From a virus, in the IMG/VR virus record IMGVR_UViG_3300049826_000059, positions 1-35,897 of that record: a stretch of 35,897 nt of DNA; one strand, 5' to 3'. The position numbers and the translations under genes were made by a program. The notes under the pieces are model-generated. The model was not told the DNA's origin and did not search any database. It was given only the letters and a program-made list of their open reading frames with translations. Below, piece by piece: positions 7,165 through 16,264 of the stretch (position 1 is its first letter; each line of letters begins with the position of its first letter).

Positions 7165-8601
7165 ATGGCAAATCCATTAGTCGACCTACAGAGGTTCCTA
7201 TCTCCTGGCATACCAGCCAGTAACGTACTTGTTGGCAATGGACCACCATCGCCTAGCTTGACTTCAGTACCTGTTCAACAACAGTACTTTGACCAAGTCA
7301 ATCGCAATACGTTTATCTTCAACGGCTTGGTTTGGGAGGGTGTTGATAACCCGCTTAATAACTACGCTGCAACGGTCGTTCCGACATCTACAGATGACGC
7401 TTCCATGGGTTACGCTGTTGGATCTCAATGGCTGATTGCTTCGACTCAAAACCTCTATGTTTGTTCCGATAAAACCATCGGTGCAGCTGTCTGGTTTTTG
7501 GTTACATCTGGCGGTGGCGGTGGTTTACCCACGATTGGATCATCTACTGACAATGCGTTAGCTCGATGGGATGGAGCGGGTGGTACAGCTGTACAAAACT
7601 CTAACGCTACGCTTAGCGATGCTGGGTTGTTGTCATTGGCTGTGCCTTTGCCTGTCACATCTGGTGGTGCTGGAGCCGCTTCTTTCACCTCTGGAGGGAT
7701 CATTCTTGGTAACGGCGCATCTGCCTTACAAGTCACTGCTCAACCAACCAACGGTCAGTTACTTATTGGCTCAACTGGTAATCCACCCGTGCTTGCATCT
7801 CTGACAGCTGGAGCTAACATTGCGATTACGCCCTCAGCTGGTGGTATCACGATTGCAGCCACTGGCATTGGAGTTGGCGACGTTGTTGGACCTGCATCAT
7901 CTGTTAACTCTCACGTAGCTCTGTTTAACGGGATTACCGGCAAGCTGCTTAAGGACGCGTCAAACGTCACAATCGATGCATCATCCAACGTTACTGGAGT
8001 TAACGGCCTGACTGTTGGTGGAGCGTTTGTTTTGAGTGCTGACCAAGTCCAAGTGTCTGAGGGCGGAACCGGAGCGACTTCGTTAACATCTAACGGCATT
8101 CTCTTGGGTAATGGAACATCGGCTGTGACGGCTTCTGCTGCTCTATCCAATGGTCAGTTGTTGGTTGGATCGTTTGGTCTTCCTCCTGTAGCGACCACTC
8201 TTACAGCTGGGTCTAACATCTCAATTACAAACGGCGCTGGATCAATCACCATTGCATCTACTGCCTCGGGTGGTTTGACTTACAACGCTGTGGCTGGCAC
8301 TTCTCAAGCCATGGTTGCTAACAACGCGTATCAAAACGACAACGCTGGACTAACAACCTTTACACTACCCGTTACTGCTGCTAAGGGATCACGTCTTGAG
8401 ATCATCGGATTTGGATCTGGTGGATGGGCCTTGGCTCAAGCTGCTGGTCAACAGTGTATCGTGGGGACTCTATCTACGACTGTTGGTGTGGGTGGTAGTA
8501 TTGCTTCGACCGATCGCTACGACAACATCGAATTGGTTTGCGTCGTGGCTGACACCATCTGGAAAGAAGTTGATATGCAGGGCAACATCAACGTTGTTTA
8601 A
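7165..8601 (+). CDS. Tail-fibre-like protein with two internal GGTGATS repeats
   Basis: This 478-aa protein starts 7 nt after the previous stop, with TAGAGG upstream of ATG. Two copies of a ~55-residue module are visible, each with a GGxGAxSxTSxGIxLGNG start, an NGQLLxGSxGxPPV middle and a LTAGxNIxI end, at about residues 165-230 and 298-365. This module is widespread in phage and bacterial surface fibres (recalled). The C-terminal ~105 residues match the domain in the flanking genes, ending GNINVV. It looks like an expanded version of the 221-aa neighbour, produced by duplication of the repeat module. It likely forms a trimeric beta-rich fibre. Host-recognition function is an inference. Confidence 0.75.
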   Translation: MANPLVDLQRFLSPGIPASNVLVGNGPPSPSLTSVPVQQQYFDQVNRNTFIFNGLVWEGVDNPLNNYAATVVPTSTDDASMGYAVGSQWLIASTQNLYVCSDKTIGAAVWFLVTSGGGGGLPTIGSSTDNALARWDGAGGTAVQNSNATLSDAGLLSLAVPLPVTSGGAGAASFTSGGIILGNGASALQVTAQPTNGQLLIGSTGNPPVLASLTAGANIAITPSAGGITIAATGIGVGDVVGPASSVNSHVALFNGITGKLLKDASNVTIDASSNVTGVNGLTVGGAFVLSADQVQVSEGGTGATSLTSNGILLGNGTSAVTASAALSNGQLLVGSFGLPPVATTLTAGSNISITNGAGSITIASTASGGLTYNAVAGTSQAMVANNAYQNDNAGLTTFTLPVTAAKGSRLEIIGFGSGGWALAQAAGQQCIVGTLSTTVGVGGSIASTDRYDNIELVCVVADTIWKEVDMQGNINVV

Positions 8602-8617
8602 ACAATAAGAGGACAAC

Positions 8618-9268
8618 ATGGCAAAGAATTCAGCAATTAACTTAGACGTATCCCCATTAGCAGACGGCTTTAGCCTAGCTGGGGGAACAGTATCGCGTGA
8701 GGCTCGCTTTGACGGTGCTAATACGCGATTTATTGGACAAACAACCGCTGCTTTAACACTACCTAACGCTGCAACAACCAATCTAGTTGGTGAGAACTAC
8801 GTAACTGCTAAGGGTGATATCCTAGCTGCTACAGCTTCTAACGCGCTATCGCGTGTTGCTGTGGGTACAAACGGACAGTTCTTACAGGCTGACTCTGGCG
8901 CTGCTAACGGCGTTAGCTGGGCTTCTGTCGGTGGTACTTGGACTTGGACTGAAGTTACTGGTACATCGGCTGCTTTAGTAGCTCTTGGTGCTGTAATCGC
9001 TAACAACGCTGCATTGGTAACTTTAACATTGCCTGCAACTGCAGCTGTTGGAGATCAGTTCTGGGTTGTTGGAAAGGGTGCTGGTTTATTTCGCATTGCT
9101 CAAAACGCATCTCAATTAATCCACATCGGTAGCTCAGCTAGCACTGCTGGAGTTGGTGGATACGTTGAAGCAACCAATCGTTATGATGCAGTTCGTCTAG
9201 TATGTACTGTTGCTAACACTGAGTTTACAGCTTCTATGGCTCCTCAGGGCAATATTACTATCGTTTAA
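8618..9268 (+). CDS. Fibre-like virion protein, short version
   Basis: This 216-aa protein has ATG after AAGAGGAC. Residues about 70-100 contain ILAATASNALSRVAVGTNGQ, a variant of the fibre repeat seen in many phage fibres. The C-terminal ~105 residues (from WTWTEVTGTSAAL to GNITIV) are the same domain as in the two preceding genes and carry the conserved TNRYDAVRLVC segment. It closes the first fibre cluster. A strong GC hairpin follows at 9280-9296. Its function as a surface fibre or decoration is inferred from the domain and its neighbours. Confidence 0.7.
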   Translation: MAKNSAINLDVSPLADGFSLAGGTVSREARFDGANTRFIGQTTAALTLPNAATTNLVGENYVTAKGDILAATASNALSRVAVGTNGQFLQADSGAANGVSWASVGGTWTWTEVTGTSAALVALGAVIANNAALVTLTLPATAAVGDQFWVVGKGAGLFRIAQNASQLIHIGSSASTAGVGGYVEATNRYDAVRLVCTVANTEFTASMAPQGNITIV

Positions 9269-9279
9269 TGTCACATATT

Positions 9280-9296
9280 GGGGGGTTAGTCCCCCC
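9280..9296 (+). terminator. GC-rich hairpin between fibre genes and the paralogue array
   Basis: Six G and six C (9280-9285 and 9291-9296) flank TTAGT. There is no U-run after it, so it may be a partial terminator, a processing site or a stabilising mRNA end rather than a full stop. Confidence 0.45.
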
Positions 9297-9310
9297 TAAC
9301 TCGGGGTAAC

Positions 9311-10414
9311 ATGATCACTATCAACTCTTCGAATATGGGTTCCCTAGCTACAAACGCCGAGGCGATTGCTGGTAGTGATCCACGATTGGTTATGTCTCCA
9401 GCTTCATTACAGGCCGTAATGGATGTCTCAAGAGACTCGTTTTCACACTACGAGAATCTGGGGATCAAATATGTCGCTGGAACATTCTCTGTTTGTGCTG
9501 CAAATGGATCCGATCTATCAGCTACTAACTATGCTAAACTTACACTACCCAGCAACGTTCAAGCTGGCACCATCGTTAGACATACGCTAATTGCCAATCA
9601 GTCGTTCATCGATGCCACTGGGGCTTCAACGATTATTGGCAACGTCATGGGCACAACAGTGGCTAAAGCTTGGCCTGAACAGATGCCTATGTTTATCTAC
9701 TGCGCTCCAAAGTCGGATGATACAACACCCGTCTTCTTCATCTCCCGAATACCCAATATGAGCTACATCCCACCCACTGCTAAGATCGGTTACTCTGGGA
9801 CTCCTGCAGCTAGCACTGCTGGCTCGGTATTTGCATTACAAGTTATCGATGGCAACGACTATCAGGGATGCCCAGCTGTCTTGATGGGGTCATTCCGCAT
9901 GGCCTCAAAATCCGCATTAGAAGACTGGACAGTGGCCGGCTTAGATCGCACTGATGGCTTTGGTCTCTATCGAGATAATCAGGGCTTTAACATGCCTTAT
10001 AATCAGTTTGGAGCGACGTCTCTAATCATCGAGGGAGCTGGCACATCCCCAACGTTTGGAATCCAAGAGTCTCTCGGTTACAACGTCCAGCGTAGTGGCA
10101 TGTGTGGCATACAGTTAATCTTGGTTAACTTCGGCGGTGGAACTCCAGCGTCTGGAGCTAACGATGTTGAGGTGGTATGTCCTCTTCCCGCATCAACACA
10201 GTTCCCAGCTGCTGCAGTATTTTGGGCTAATGGAGCCGACTTCTTGACAGCTGACAAGAGCATGGAGTTAGCGCAGGCTATTGGATCTCCACTTCCTGGA
10301 GTCATTAAGTTCTCACCAGGAACAGCTGGAGCTTTTTTCTTAACGCTAAACGACTTGAGTGGAGATGTTAGGTTGTTATCTGGAACGTTCTCTTACCCGA
10401 TTGGTACTGACTAA
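9311..10414 (+). CDS. Tandem paralogue 1 of 6 (virion surface/receptor-binding candidate)
   Basis: This 367-aa protein is the first of six adjacent relatives. Shared landmarks are an N-terminal NxGSLATNAEAIAGSDPR element (present in all six as NxGxxAxxxexIaGxDxrk), a TLPSNV/ANQSFIDATGAS block, an FFISRIP segment, MGSFRMASKS followed by DWTV, and a C-terminal GTPASGANDVEV strand. No enzymatic motif or signal peptide is visible. The sequence is rich in Ser, Thr, Gly and aromatic residues, as in beta-structured virion surface proteins. The gene follows the GC hairpin and uses ATG after GGGGTAAC. Its stop overlaps the next start by one base (TAATG). The role as a tail or capsid surface protein is inferred. 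Confidence 0.65.
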   Translation: MITINSSNMGSLATNAEAIAGSDPRLVMSPASLQAVMDVSRDSFSHYENLGIKYVAGTFSVCAANGSDLSATNYAKLTLPSNVQAGTIVRHTLIANQSFIDATGASTIIGNVMGTTVAKAWPEQMPMFIYCAPKSDDTTPVFFISRIPNMSYIPPTAKIGYSGTPAASTAGSVFALQVIDGNDYQGCPAVLMGSFRMASKSALEDWTVAGLDRTDGFGLYRDNQGFNMPYNQFGATSLIIEGAGTSPTFGIQESLGYNVQRSGMCGIQLILVNFGGGTPASGANDVEVVCPLPASTQFPAAAVFWANGADFLTADKSMELAQAIGSPLPGVIKFSPGTAGAFFLTLNDLSGDVRLLSGTFSYPIGTD

Positions 10415-11493
10415 TGCCAACTAATAACGCTTGGAATCAGGGTACGCAGGCTACGAATTCGGAAAGCATTGCTGGGACGGATACCCGAGCGGTAATCTCT
10501 CCATCGACATTGCAGAGCGTTGTTAACATTGCTCGTAACCAGATACCTTGGTTTGAGAACTTAGGGTTACAATATGCTTCCTCTACTTTCTCCATCTTGG
10601 CATCTGATGGGACAAACTTATCTAATACCAACTATGCTAAAGTCACGCTGCCTTCTAACGTTAACCGTGGTCGCTTGGTTAAATATACGCTCATTGGTAA
10701 CCAGTCGTTTATAGACGCCACTGGTGCCTCTACGATTACGGGCAACACGTTTGGAACAGATGCAGCGGTGGCTTGGAATCAGCCTATGCCGTTCTTTATC
10801 TACTGCGCTGCATCATCTACGGATACCAACCCTACGTTCTTTATCTCCCGAGTTCCACACAGACAAACGGTTCCTCCTGCTGCAAACATTGGTCAAAGCG
10901 GATCTGCCATAGCTGACATCGAGAATGCGTTCTTTGCGCTCGCCGCTGTAACGGCTGCCAACTACGCGGGATCGTCTTGTATCTGTCTGGGATCATTTCA
11001 GATGGCTAGCAAGTCGGCTGGAGATGCTTGGACTGTTCAGGCGTTGGATGCTACGGATAACATTGGCTTCTTCAAGGACCAAACGTTCTTCAACTATCCC
11101 ACTGGACAGCGTGGAGCTACGGCTTACATGCAACCCAACGGTGGAACTGGGCCAACATTTACTGGCACTCAGACTTATATCTACTGCGTTAGACGAGATG
11201 GGCTTAGCCAAATCCGTGTGACTCAATCTAATGCTGCTGGTGGCACAGCTGGAGCTGGAGCGGGTAACGCTCGACTTAACCTACCTTTCGGCGCATTCGA
11301 CACAACCTATCAAGACACAGGTTATTATGTTAACGGTGGTACGTCCAGATCTGTTATTTGGAGTACGTTTCCTGCTGGTTATGCTGAGCAATTGCGTGAT
11401 GATACCGGAGCTCTACTGACTAACAACAGCTATAACAACGCATCTCGTCAGCTATCTGGCAAGCTCGAATATCGCATTTCGGATACAACATGA
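10414..11493 (+). CDS. Tandem paralogue 2 of 6
   Basis: This 359-aa protein is closest to paralogue 1: both share PSNV, NQSFIDATGAS and the FYITCA-like IYCA segments. It begins MPTNNAWNQGTQATNSE and carries SRVPHRQTVPPAANIG, CICLGSFQMASKS and DAWTVQALD. These are the array signatures. It is translationally coupled to its neighbour by a 1-nt overlap. The stop codon overlaps a small 36-codon frame (11490). It is probably a structural surface protein of the same kind as the others, with divergence concentrated in the C-terminal half. Confidence 0.65.
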   Translation: MPTNNAWNQGTQATNSESIAGTDTRAVISPSTLQSVVNIARNQIPWFENLGLQYASSTFSILASDGTNLSNTNYAKVTLPSNVNRGRLVKYTLIGNQSFIDATGASTITGNTFGTDAAVAWNQPMPFFIYCAASSTDTNPTFFISRVPHRQTVPPAANIGQSGSAIADIENAFFALAAVTAANYAGSSCICLGSFQMASKSAGDAWTVQALDATDNIGFFKDQTFFNYPTGQRGATAYMQPNGGTGPTFTGTQTYIYCVRRDGLSQIRVTQSNAAGGTAGAGAGNARLNLPFGAFDTTYQDTGYYVNGGTSRSVIWSTFPAGYAEQLRDDTGALLTNNSYNNASRQLSGKLEYRISDTT

Positions 11494-11600
11494 ACCCAAT
11501 ATGCCCCATACCGATTAGACCCGAGCCTGTGATAACGATTGAAGTGCCAGAAAGACCCAAGAACCCCTCACCCAAGCCGGTAGAAAATGCCCACAAATAA
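11490..11600 (+). CDS. 36-aa proline-rich peptide within the paralogue array
   Basis: ATG at 11490 overlaps the TGA of paralogue 2 (ATGA), and the TAA ends 14 nt inside paralogue 3. Together they make a continuous coupled chain through what would otherwise be a 93-nt gap. The product, beginning MNPICPIPIRPEPVITI, has 10 prolines in 36 residues and no membrane segment or lipobox. A function is not evident. It may exist to couple translation of paralogue 3, which lacks a good ribosome-binding site. Confidence 0.45.
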   Translation: MNPICPIPIRPEPVITIEVPERPKNPSPKPVENAHK

Positions 11601-12648
11601 TTCCATCAATACTCAGGGCTTAGCTAGTTCTGGAGAAGTGATTGCTGGGGTCGTTACTAACAAGCTTGTCACACCATTTACACTAGACGCATTGCTAGAC
11701 ACCTTTACGATTGTCTCAGATCTATCTCCTAATCTCGGTCTCTATTACTCGTCTGGCACACTCTCTATTAAGAGCTCCGTTGGTGCAGATCTGTCTTCAG
11801 GAGCTCCAGGACGGCTTAAGCTTAGCTCCAAGGCATCTGCAGCCCAGTATATTACTTACGTCATTACAGCCAACCAGACGCTGACAACATCGGATCTGAC
11901 ATCTAACCTATTTGGCACAACGACTTCGGTTGCTTGGGCTGAGGACAAACCATTTTACCTATATGCTGTACCTAATGATGCTGAGACCGCAGTTTCGTTT
12001 ATGATATCAGCTGTTCCACACCGGTCCACCTCTCCAGCTGCTGCTAATATCAGTAAGACTGGATTAACGGCTGCCTCGACTCAGGGCTCTTTCTTCGCAT
12101 TTGGTAACCCAACGATTGCGGATTACGAAAGCAACGGTGCATTCCTAATGGGATCATTTCGTATGCGTAAAGACGCGTCTAATATATGGACTGTGCAGGC
12201 TTTGGATAACCAAGATGGACTCTATGTCTACCAACAAAACAGACTCTTTAACTACCCTTCTGGCCAGCAGACTGCTGCGTCAGGTGAGTGGTTCCGACCG
12301 AATGCTGGCACTCCAGCGGTATTTACCACCAACACCTACCAATATACCCTCTCGTTTTCGGGAGTATGTCAAGCCGTCATCAAGTTTGATGGCGACGGAG
12401 GAACAGACGGCTCGGGGTCTGTTAACGTACAACTTACTGCACCATACACAGCATCCACAGCTGCATCTCAGTTCAACGCTGAAATATCATTCGGGGGAAC
12501 TACAGCAAGTTCAGTCCTTGATTTCTCAGGAAATGCTTATGCTGAGGTGTTTCGAAGCGATACTGGAGCTAAGCTCACTTATGCTGGTTGGGTCGCAGGT
12601 GCTAGGTCCCTCTCGGGTATCGTCAACTACGTAATATCGAGCTCATAA
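11587..12648 (+). CDS. Tandem paralogue 3 of 6
   Basis: This 353-aa protein begins MPTNNSINTQGLASSGEVIAG. Array signatures present are an SAVPHRSTSPAAANIS segment, FLMGSFRMRKD, IWTVQALDNQDG, FNYPSGQQ and DGGTDGSGSVNVQL. Its start has weak Shine-Dalgarno support and lies in the end of the 36-codon peptide gene. It ends with a 1-nt overlap with the next copy. Surface virion role inferred from the array and its position next to fibre genes. Confidence 0.65.
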   Translation: MPTNNSINTQGLASSGEVIAGVVTNKLVTPFTLDALLDTFTIVSDLSPNLGLYYSSGTLSIKSSVGADLSSGAPGRLKLSSKASAAQYITYVITANQTLTTSDLTSNLFGTTTSVAWAEDKPFYLYAVPNDAETAVSFMISAVPHRSTSPAAANISKTGLTAASTQGSFFAFGNPTIADYESNGAFLMGSFRMRKDASNIWTVQALDNQDGLYVYQQNRLFNYPSGQQTAASGEWFRPNAGTPAVFTTNTYQYTLSFSGVCQAVIKFDGDGGTDGSGSVNVQLTAPYTASTAASQFNAEISFGGTTASSVLDFSGNAYAEVFRSDTGAKLTYAGWVAGARSLSGIVNYVISSS

Positions 12649-13718
12649 TGGTAACTAATAACTCTATAAATACCGGTAACTTGGCCTCTGACGCGGAGAT
12701 GATCGCAGGTCTAGACCAACGCAAACTCGCGGCTCCAAGCTCACTAAAGGCCTTAACAGACGCCCGTGTGTTAACTGGGGTTGTGCAGAATCTGGGGCTA
12801 ACTGTTAGCGGTGGAACTCTGACTCTGACGAGTGCGGATGGCTCGGCATTGAGTGGTGGAAATCCTGGCAAAGTGTTTATTGGCTCGAATGTAAACTTTG
12901 GAAAGGTTATCGAGTATAGCCTAACTGGCAACCAGACAATTACAGAGGCAGCTTTAGCCGGTGGTAACCTGTTCAATACATTTACGGGCAGAGCTTGGGC
13001 GGACCAAATGCCTTTCTTCGTATACATGGTTGCTAGCAGCACAGACACAGCTCCCTTGATGATGATCTGTCGACAGTCACACCATTACATCTCATCTGCT
13101 TCTATTGGAGTTTCTGGTAGCCCTGTTGCGGATTCACAATTCTCTTTCTTTTCATCTGGCACACCAACGGCTTACTTATCTCAATCGTGTGTCTGTATCG
13201 GATCAATCCGTATGACCAAGGACGCGGCTAACGCTTGGACGTTCACGGCGCTTAATGAGACTGACGGCATTGGCCGATTTAGAGAGGGCGAACTCTTTGA
13301 TATGGCATCCAATCAGGGTGTAACAGCTGCTAGCGGATATTTCTTAAATATCACCCCACCCGTGTTCACAACCAATACCGTTAAGTACTCCATCGACCGA
13401 CAGGGGAACTGTTATTACTATTGGAACTTTCAGGGTGACGGTGGAACAGATGGTTCCGGAGCAAGCAATGCAAACTTAATGATACCGTTTGATATTGATG
13501 GATCTCAGGGAGGAGCTTTGTTTAGACGTGGTGGTGGAGCTGGTAGCGCCTTCTTTGCTGGAGCAACACGGGCTAATCTCTATTACGTATGGCCGTTTAC
13601 CACACAATCTATTGAGTTTCATCGAGCGGATACTAACGCCATCCTGACCAACGCAGCGTTTACCAATGGCGATAGATCACTAACCGGCTCCGCAATCTTT
13701 TTCATGGATAGCGCATAA
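12648..13718 (+). CDS. Tandem paralogue 4 of 6
   Basis: This 356-aa protein begins MVTNNSINTGNLASDAEMIAG. It has WADQMPFFVYMVASSTDTAP, CVCIGSIRMTKD, AWTFTALNETDGIG and DGGTDGSGASNANL. The segment RRGGGAGSAFFAGATR, near residue 285, is a glycine-rich insertion not seen in the other copies. It is coupled on both sides by TAATG overlaps. The function is inferred as for the rest of the array. Confidence 0.65.
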   Translation: MVTNNSINTGNLASDAEMIAGLDQRKLAAPSSLKALTDARVLTGVVQNLGLTVSGGTLTLTSADGSALSGGNPGKVFIGSNVNFGKVIEYSLTGNQTITEAALAGGNLFNTFTGRAWADQMPFFVYMVASSTDTAPLMMICRQSHHYISSASIGVSGSPVADSQFSFFSSGTPTAYLSQSCVCIGSIRMTKDAANAWTFTALNETDGIGRFREGELFDMASNQGVTAASGYFLNITPPVFTTNTVKYSIDRQGNCYYYWNFQGDGGTDGSGASNANLMIPFDIDGSQGGALFRRGGGAGSAFFAGATRANLYYVWPFTTQSIEFHRADTNAILTNAAFTNGDRSLTGSAIFFMDSA

Positions 13719-14764
13719 TGGTACAAAACAACTCCATCAATACCGGTCCCATAGCTAGCTTGGCAGAGTCTATTGCTGGATCGGATACCACTAAGCTAAT
13801 AACGCCATACACAGCTTACCGAACATTGCTGGCACGCGGATTAAATGCCTCTAAGCAGAACTTGGGCATAACAACATCTGGCGGGTTAATGACGATAACC
13901 GCTGCAGATCAAACCGCATTATCCACAACGAATCTTGGCACAGTAATCATTCCATCTAAAACGATGGGTGAGTTTAACACTTTCTATATCACTTCAAACC
14001 AAGTGCTTACGATCTCAAACATGACTAACAATCTGTTTGGAACTACGGTTGGAGTTGCTTGGGCTAACAACCTACGTCTTTATATTTACGCTGTATCTAA
14101 TGACGCTGAAGACACCGTTACATTCGCCGTTTCTAGGATTAGATCAAGAGTTACCGCTCCATCTGCTGCTAACATTGGGACACCATCTAGCGCTGTAGCG
14201 GATACTCAGGGCTCTTTCTTTATGTTTAGCAGTGTCACCGTTGCAGATTATGAATCAAACCCATGTGTATGCATTGGGTCATTCCTTGTTACGAAGAACT
14301 CTTCGGATGTTTGGTCGCAGGTTGCTGTAGCTAGAGATACTGGCATTAATAGATTTGGAAATGGATTCCTTCAAAGCTTTCCAGCAGGTCAGTTTGGAGC
14401 TGTATCAACCAAGGTTACGCTTGCTAACGGTGGTGTTGGAGCTACATTTTCAACACAGCTAATCCAGTATATGTTACAGCCAAACGGGCTTTGTACAATG
14501 TTCGTTAACTTAAATACCGTGACTGTGGCTAGTTCGGGAAGCGTTAATACTCAGGTGACCATTCCCTTCGCTCCAGCTTACGACAATTACCCCTTGGTGG
14601 CAGGTGATATATTCATTGCCGGTGCAAGTACTGGATACTACCCTATTATTCACAGCGCAAATTACATGGAATTTAAGCGTACTTCGACTGGAGCTTTTCT
14701 TTTAAACAGCACAGCGACGGCTAACATGGCGTTTGTTCTAACCTATCAAGTGAGCGATCAATGA
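13718..14764 (+). CDS. Tandem paralogue 5 of 6
   Basis: This 348-aa protein begins MVQNNSINTGPIASLAESIAG. It carries LRLYIYAVSNDAEDTV, SAVADTQGSFFMFSSVTVAD, NPCVCIGSFLVTKNS and FPAGQFGAVS. The usual DGGTxGSG loop is reduced to VTVASSGSVNTQV. Its stop overlaps the next start by four bases (ATGA). The function is inferred as for the rest of the array. Confidence 0.65.
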   Translation: MVQNNSINTGPIASLAESIAGSDTTKLITPYTAYRTLLARGLNASKQNLGITTSGGLMTITAADQTALSTTNLGTVIIPSKTMGEFNTFYITSNQVLTISNMTNNLFGTTVGVAWANNLRLYIYAVSNDAEDTVTFAVSRIRSRVTAPSAANIGTPSSAVADTQGSFFMFSSVTVADYESNPCVCIGSFLVTKNSSDVWSQVAVARDTGINRFGNGFLQSFPAGQFGAVSTKVTLANGGVGATFSTQLIQYMLQPNGLCTMFVNLNTVTVASSGSVNTQVTIPFAPAYDNYPLVAGDIFIAGASTGYYPIIHSANYMEFKRTSTGAFLLNSTATANMAFVLTYQVSDQ

Positions 14765-15798
14765 CACAAAACTCAATCAACACGGGTTACATAGCCTCCA
14801 GCACAGATGCAATCATTGGAGCCGATACTCGTAAGCTTATTGTGCCCTCCTCACTACTGGCTGTGTCCAACTCAATCAGATCATCTGACATCGGTAGCAC
14901 GTATAACCTCAGGTTATCGTTTGGTAGCCCAAACTTAGCTATCAACACCTACAGCGACAACACTCCCAGCTCGTCTAATCCCGCCTATGTGGTAACCCGA
15001 TCTAAGGGGATTGCTGGCAAGGCTGTGCTTCAACAGATCACTGGAGCCAACACGTTCTCCCAAACCAGCATGTTAAATAACCTGTTTGGTACGGTTGGGG
15101 GTACAGCTTGGTCTTCTGTGATGCCAATGTACGTCTACTGCGTTACGGATGATTCAGATGCCAACCCCGTGTTTGCATTAAGCCGTGTTCCACACCTGAC
15201 AACATCTCCAACTGTGGCTAACTCAGGCTCTCCTAGCTCGTCAACAGCTGACACAGATCAAAGCTTTTTCTACTTCAACTCTGGCACAGTGCTAGCTAAC
15301 TACGACCAAAACCCATGCGTCTGCATTGGATCATTGGAGATCTCTAAGAGCGCTCTAGACGCTTGGACCATTAGCACAGTGCACCCAATTGGGGATCTTA
15401 GAGAGCAGACTTATTACACGTTTCCTGGCTATGGCAGCGGGTATTTGGCTAACAACGGTGGTACCGCCCCAACGTTTTCGTTTAATGTGTACCAATACTC
15501 TATCAGCCGTCAGGGTGTGATAACCGTTAATATCAATCTGGCTAACGATGGTGGAGTAGCTGGAGCTGGAGCTGTTGATACACAGGTGTACCTGCCCATC
15601 AAGTTCTTGGCTGACGTTAACCTGTCCAGCGTGTTTGTTGTTGGGCCTGCCACTCGTCAGTATTCAATTTGCGCTACCGCTCCCTACTATTTTGTGATAC
15701 GTGATACGACTAGCTCCATCAACATCCAAAACAACTTCTTCACCGCTGGACCACGCGGTATTGCAACCTATTTCAACTATCAACTACAGGTAGACTAA
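14761..15798 (+). CDS. Tandem paralogue 6 of 6
   Basis: This 345-aa protein is the shortest and most divergent copy, beginning MTQNSINTGYIASSTDAIIG. It keeps MPMYVYCVTDDSDANPVFAL, SRVPHLTTSPTVANSG, NPCVCIGSLEISKS and AWTISTVHP, then a DGGVAGAGAVDTQV strand. The N-terminal third has diverged from the other copies. It ends with a 1-nt overlap with the small gene that follows. The function is inferred as for the rest of the array. Confidence 0.65.
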   Translation: MTQNSINTGYIASSTDAIIGADTRKLIVPSSLLAVSNSIRSSDIGSTYNLRLSFGSPNLAINTYSDNTPSSSNPAYVVTRSKGIAGKAVLQQITGANTFSQTSMLNNLFGTVGGTAWSSVMPMYVYCVTDDSDANPVFALSRVPHLTTSPTVANSGSPSSSTADTDQSFFYFNSGTVLANYDQNPCVCIGSLEISKSALDAWTISTVHPIGDLREQTYYTFPGYGSGYLANNGGTAPTFSFNVYQYSISRQGVITVNINLANDGGVAGAGAVDTQVYLPIKFLADVNLSSVFVVGPATRQYSICATAPYYFVIRDTTSSINIQNNFFTAGPRGIATYFNYQLQVD

Positions 15799-16055
15799 TG
15801 GCACTTCCCGAGTACAAGCAGGCTGCTAAAGATCAACTCAGATCAATTTATGACGATACCATCGTGGATTACATCAAGACGATTGATCGTATCCGAGTGT
15901 CTTACATGGATGATTCGGCTCTTAAAGATGAGGGCAGAGCTACCATCCAATTGTTCGATGATTCGTATCTGCATTACGCGGATGAAATTGATGCAGCCTC
16001 AGACGAAGCAGGAGTCGATTCTGTGATGGGTTCAGTTAGCTTACCAACACCATAG
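15798..16055 (+). CDS. Small acidic protein, unknown
   Basis: This 85-aa protein is coupled to paralogue 6 by TAATG. It is acidic and probably helical (EYKQAAKDQLRSIYDDTIVDYI), with a flexible Ser/Pro end. No family was recognised. Its position at the end of the fibre/paralogue block suggests a chaperone or small virion component, but nothing in the sequence proves this. Confidence 0.6.
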   Translation: MALPEYKQAAKDQLRSIYDDTIVDYIKTIDRIRVSYMDDSALKDEGRATIQLFDDSYLHYADEIDAASDEAGVDSVMGSVSLPTP

Positions 16056-16062
16056 GCGTTAA

Positions 16063-16260
16063 ATGAAAACGATTGAAATTTGCGGTACCCAGATCGTTCC
16101 TGCACACATCGTTTCTTTTAAGAAGGTGTCTGCTGCTATCAAAGTCCAAAAGCCTTTTGGCTTGGAAGTGGTCATGTCTAACTACTACGGAGCGCAAGCC
16201 TACTGGTTTGCTTCTGAGTTGGAGCGTGAAGCCAAGTATCAAGAGATTTTGAAGTCGTAA
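16063..16260 (+). CDS. Small hypothetical protein
   Basis: This 65-aa protein begins MKTIEICGTQIVPAHIVSF and ends ELEREAKYQEILKS. The layout, three short strands and a terminal helix, looks like a compact alpha/beta fold. No clear ribosome-binding site is visible upstream (GGCGTTAA). Strong RNA hairpins follow immediately. The function is unknown. Confidence 0.5.
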   Translation: MKTIEICGTQIVPAHIVSFKKVSAAIKVQKPFGLEVVMSNYYGAQAYWFASELEREAKYQEILKS

Positions 16261-16264
16261 GTTT

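Noticed and set aside
12215-12634. A 139-aa plus-strand frame overlapping paralogue 3
   Set aside because: It lies wholly inside a well-supported paralogue in another frame, and its composition looks random.
9311-15798. A diversity-generating retroelement acting on the repeated genes
   Set aside because: No reverse transcriptase, template repeat or adenine-biased variable region was seen; the copies differ along their whole length as ordinary paralogues.
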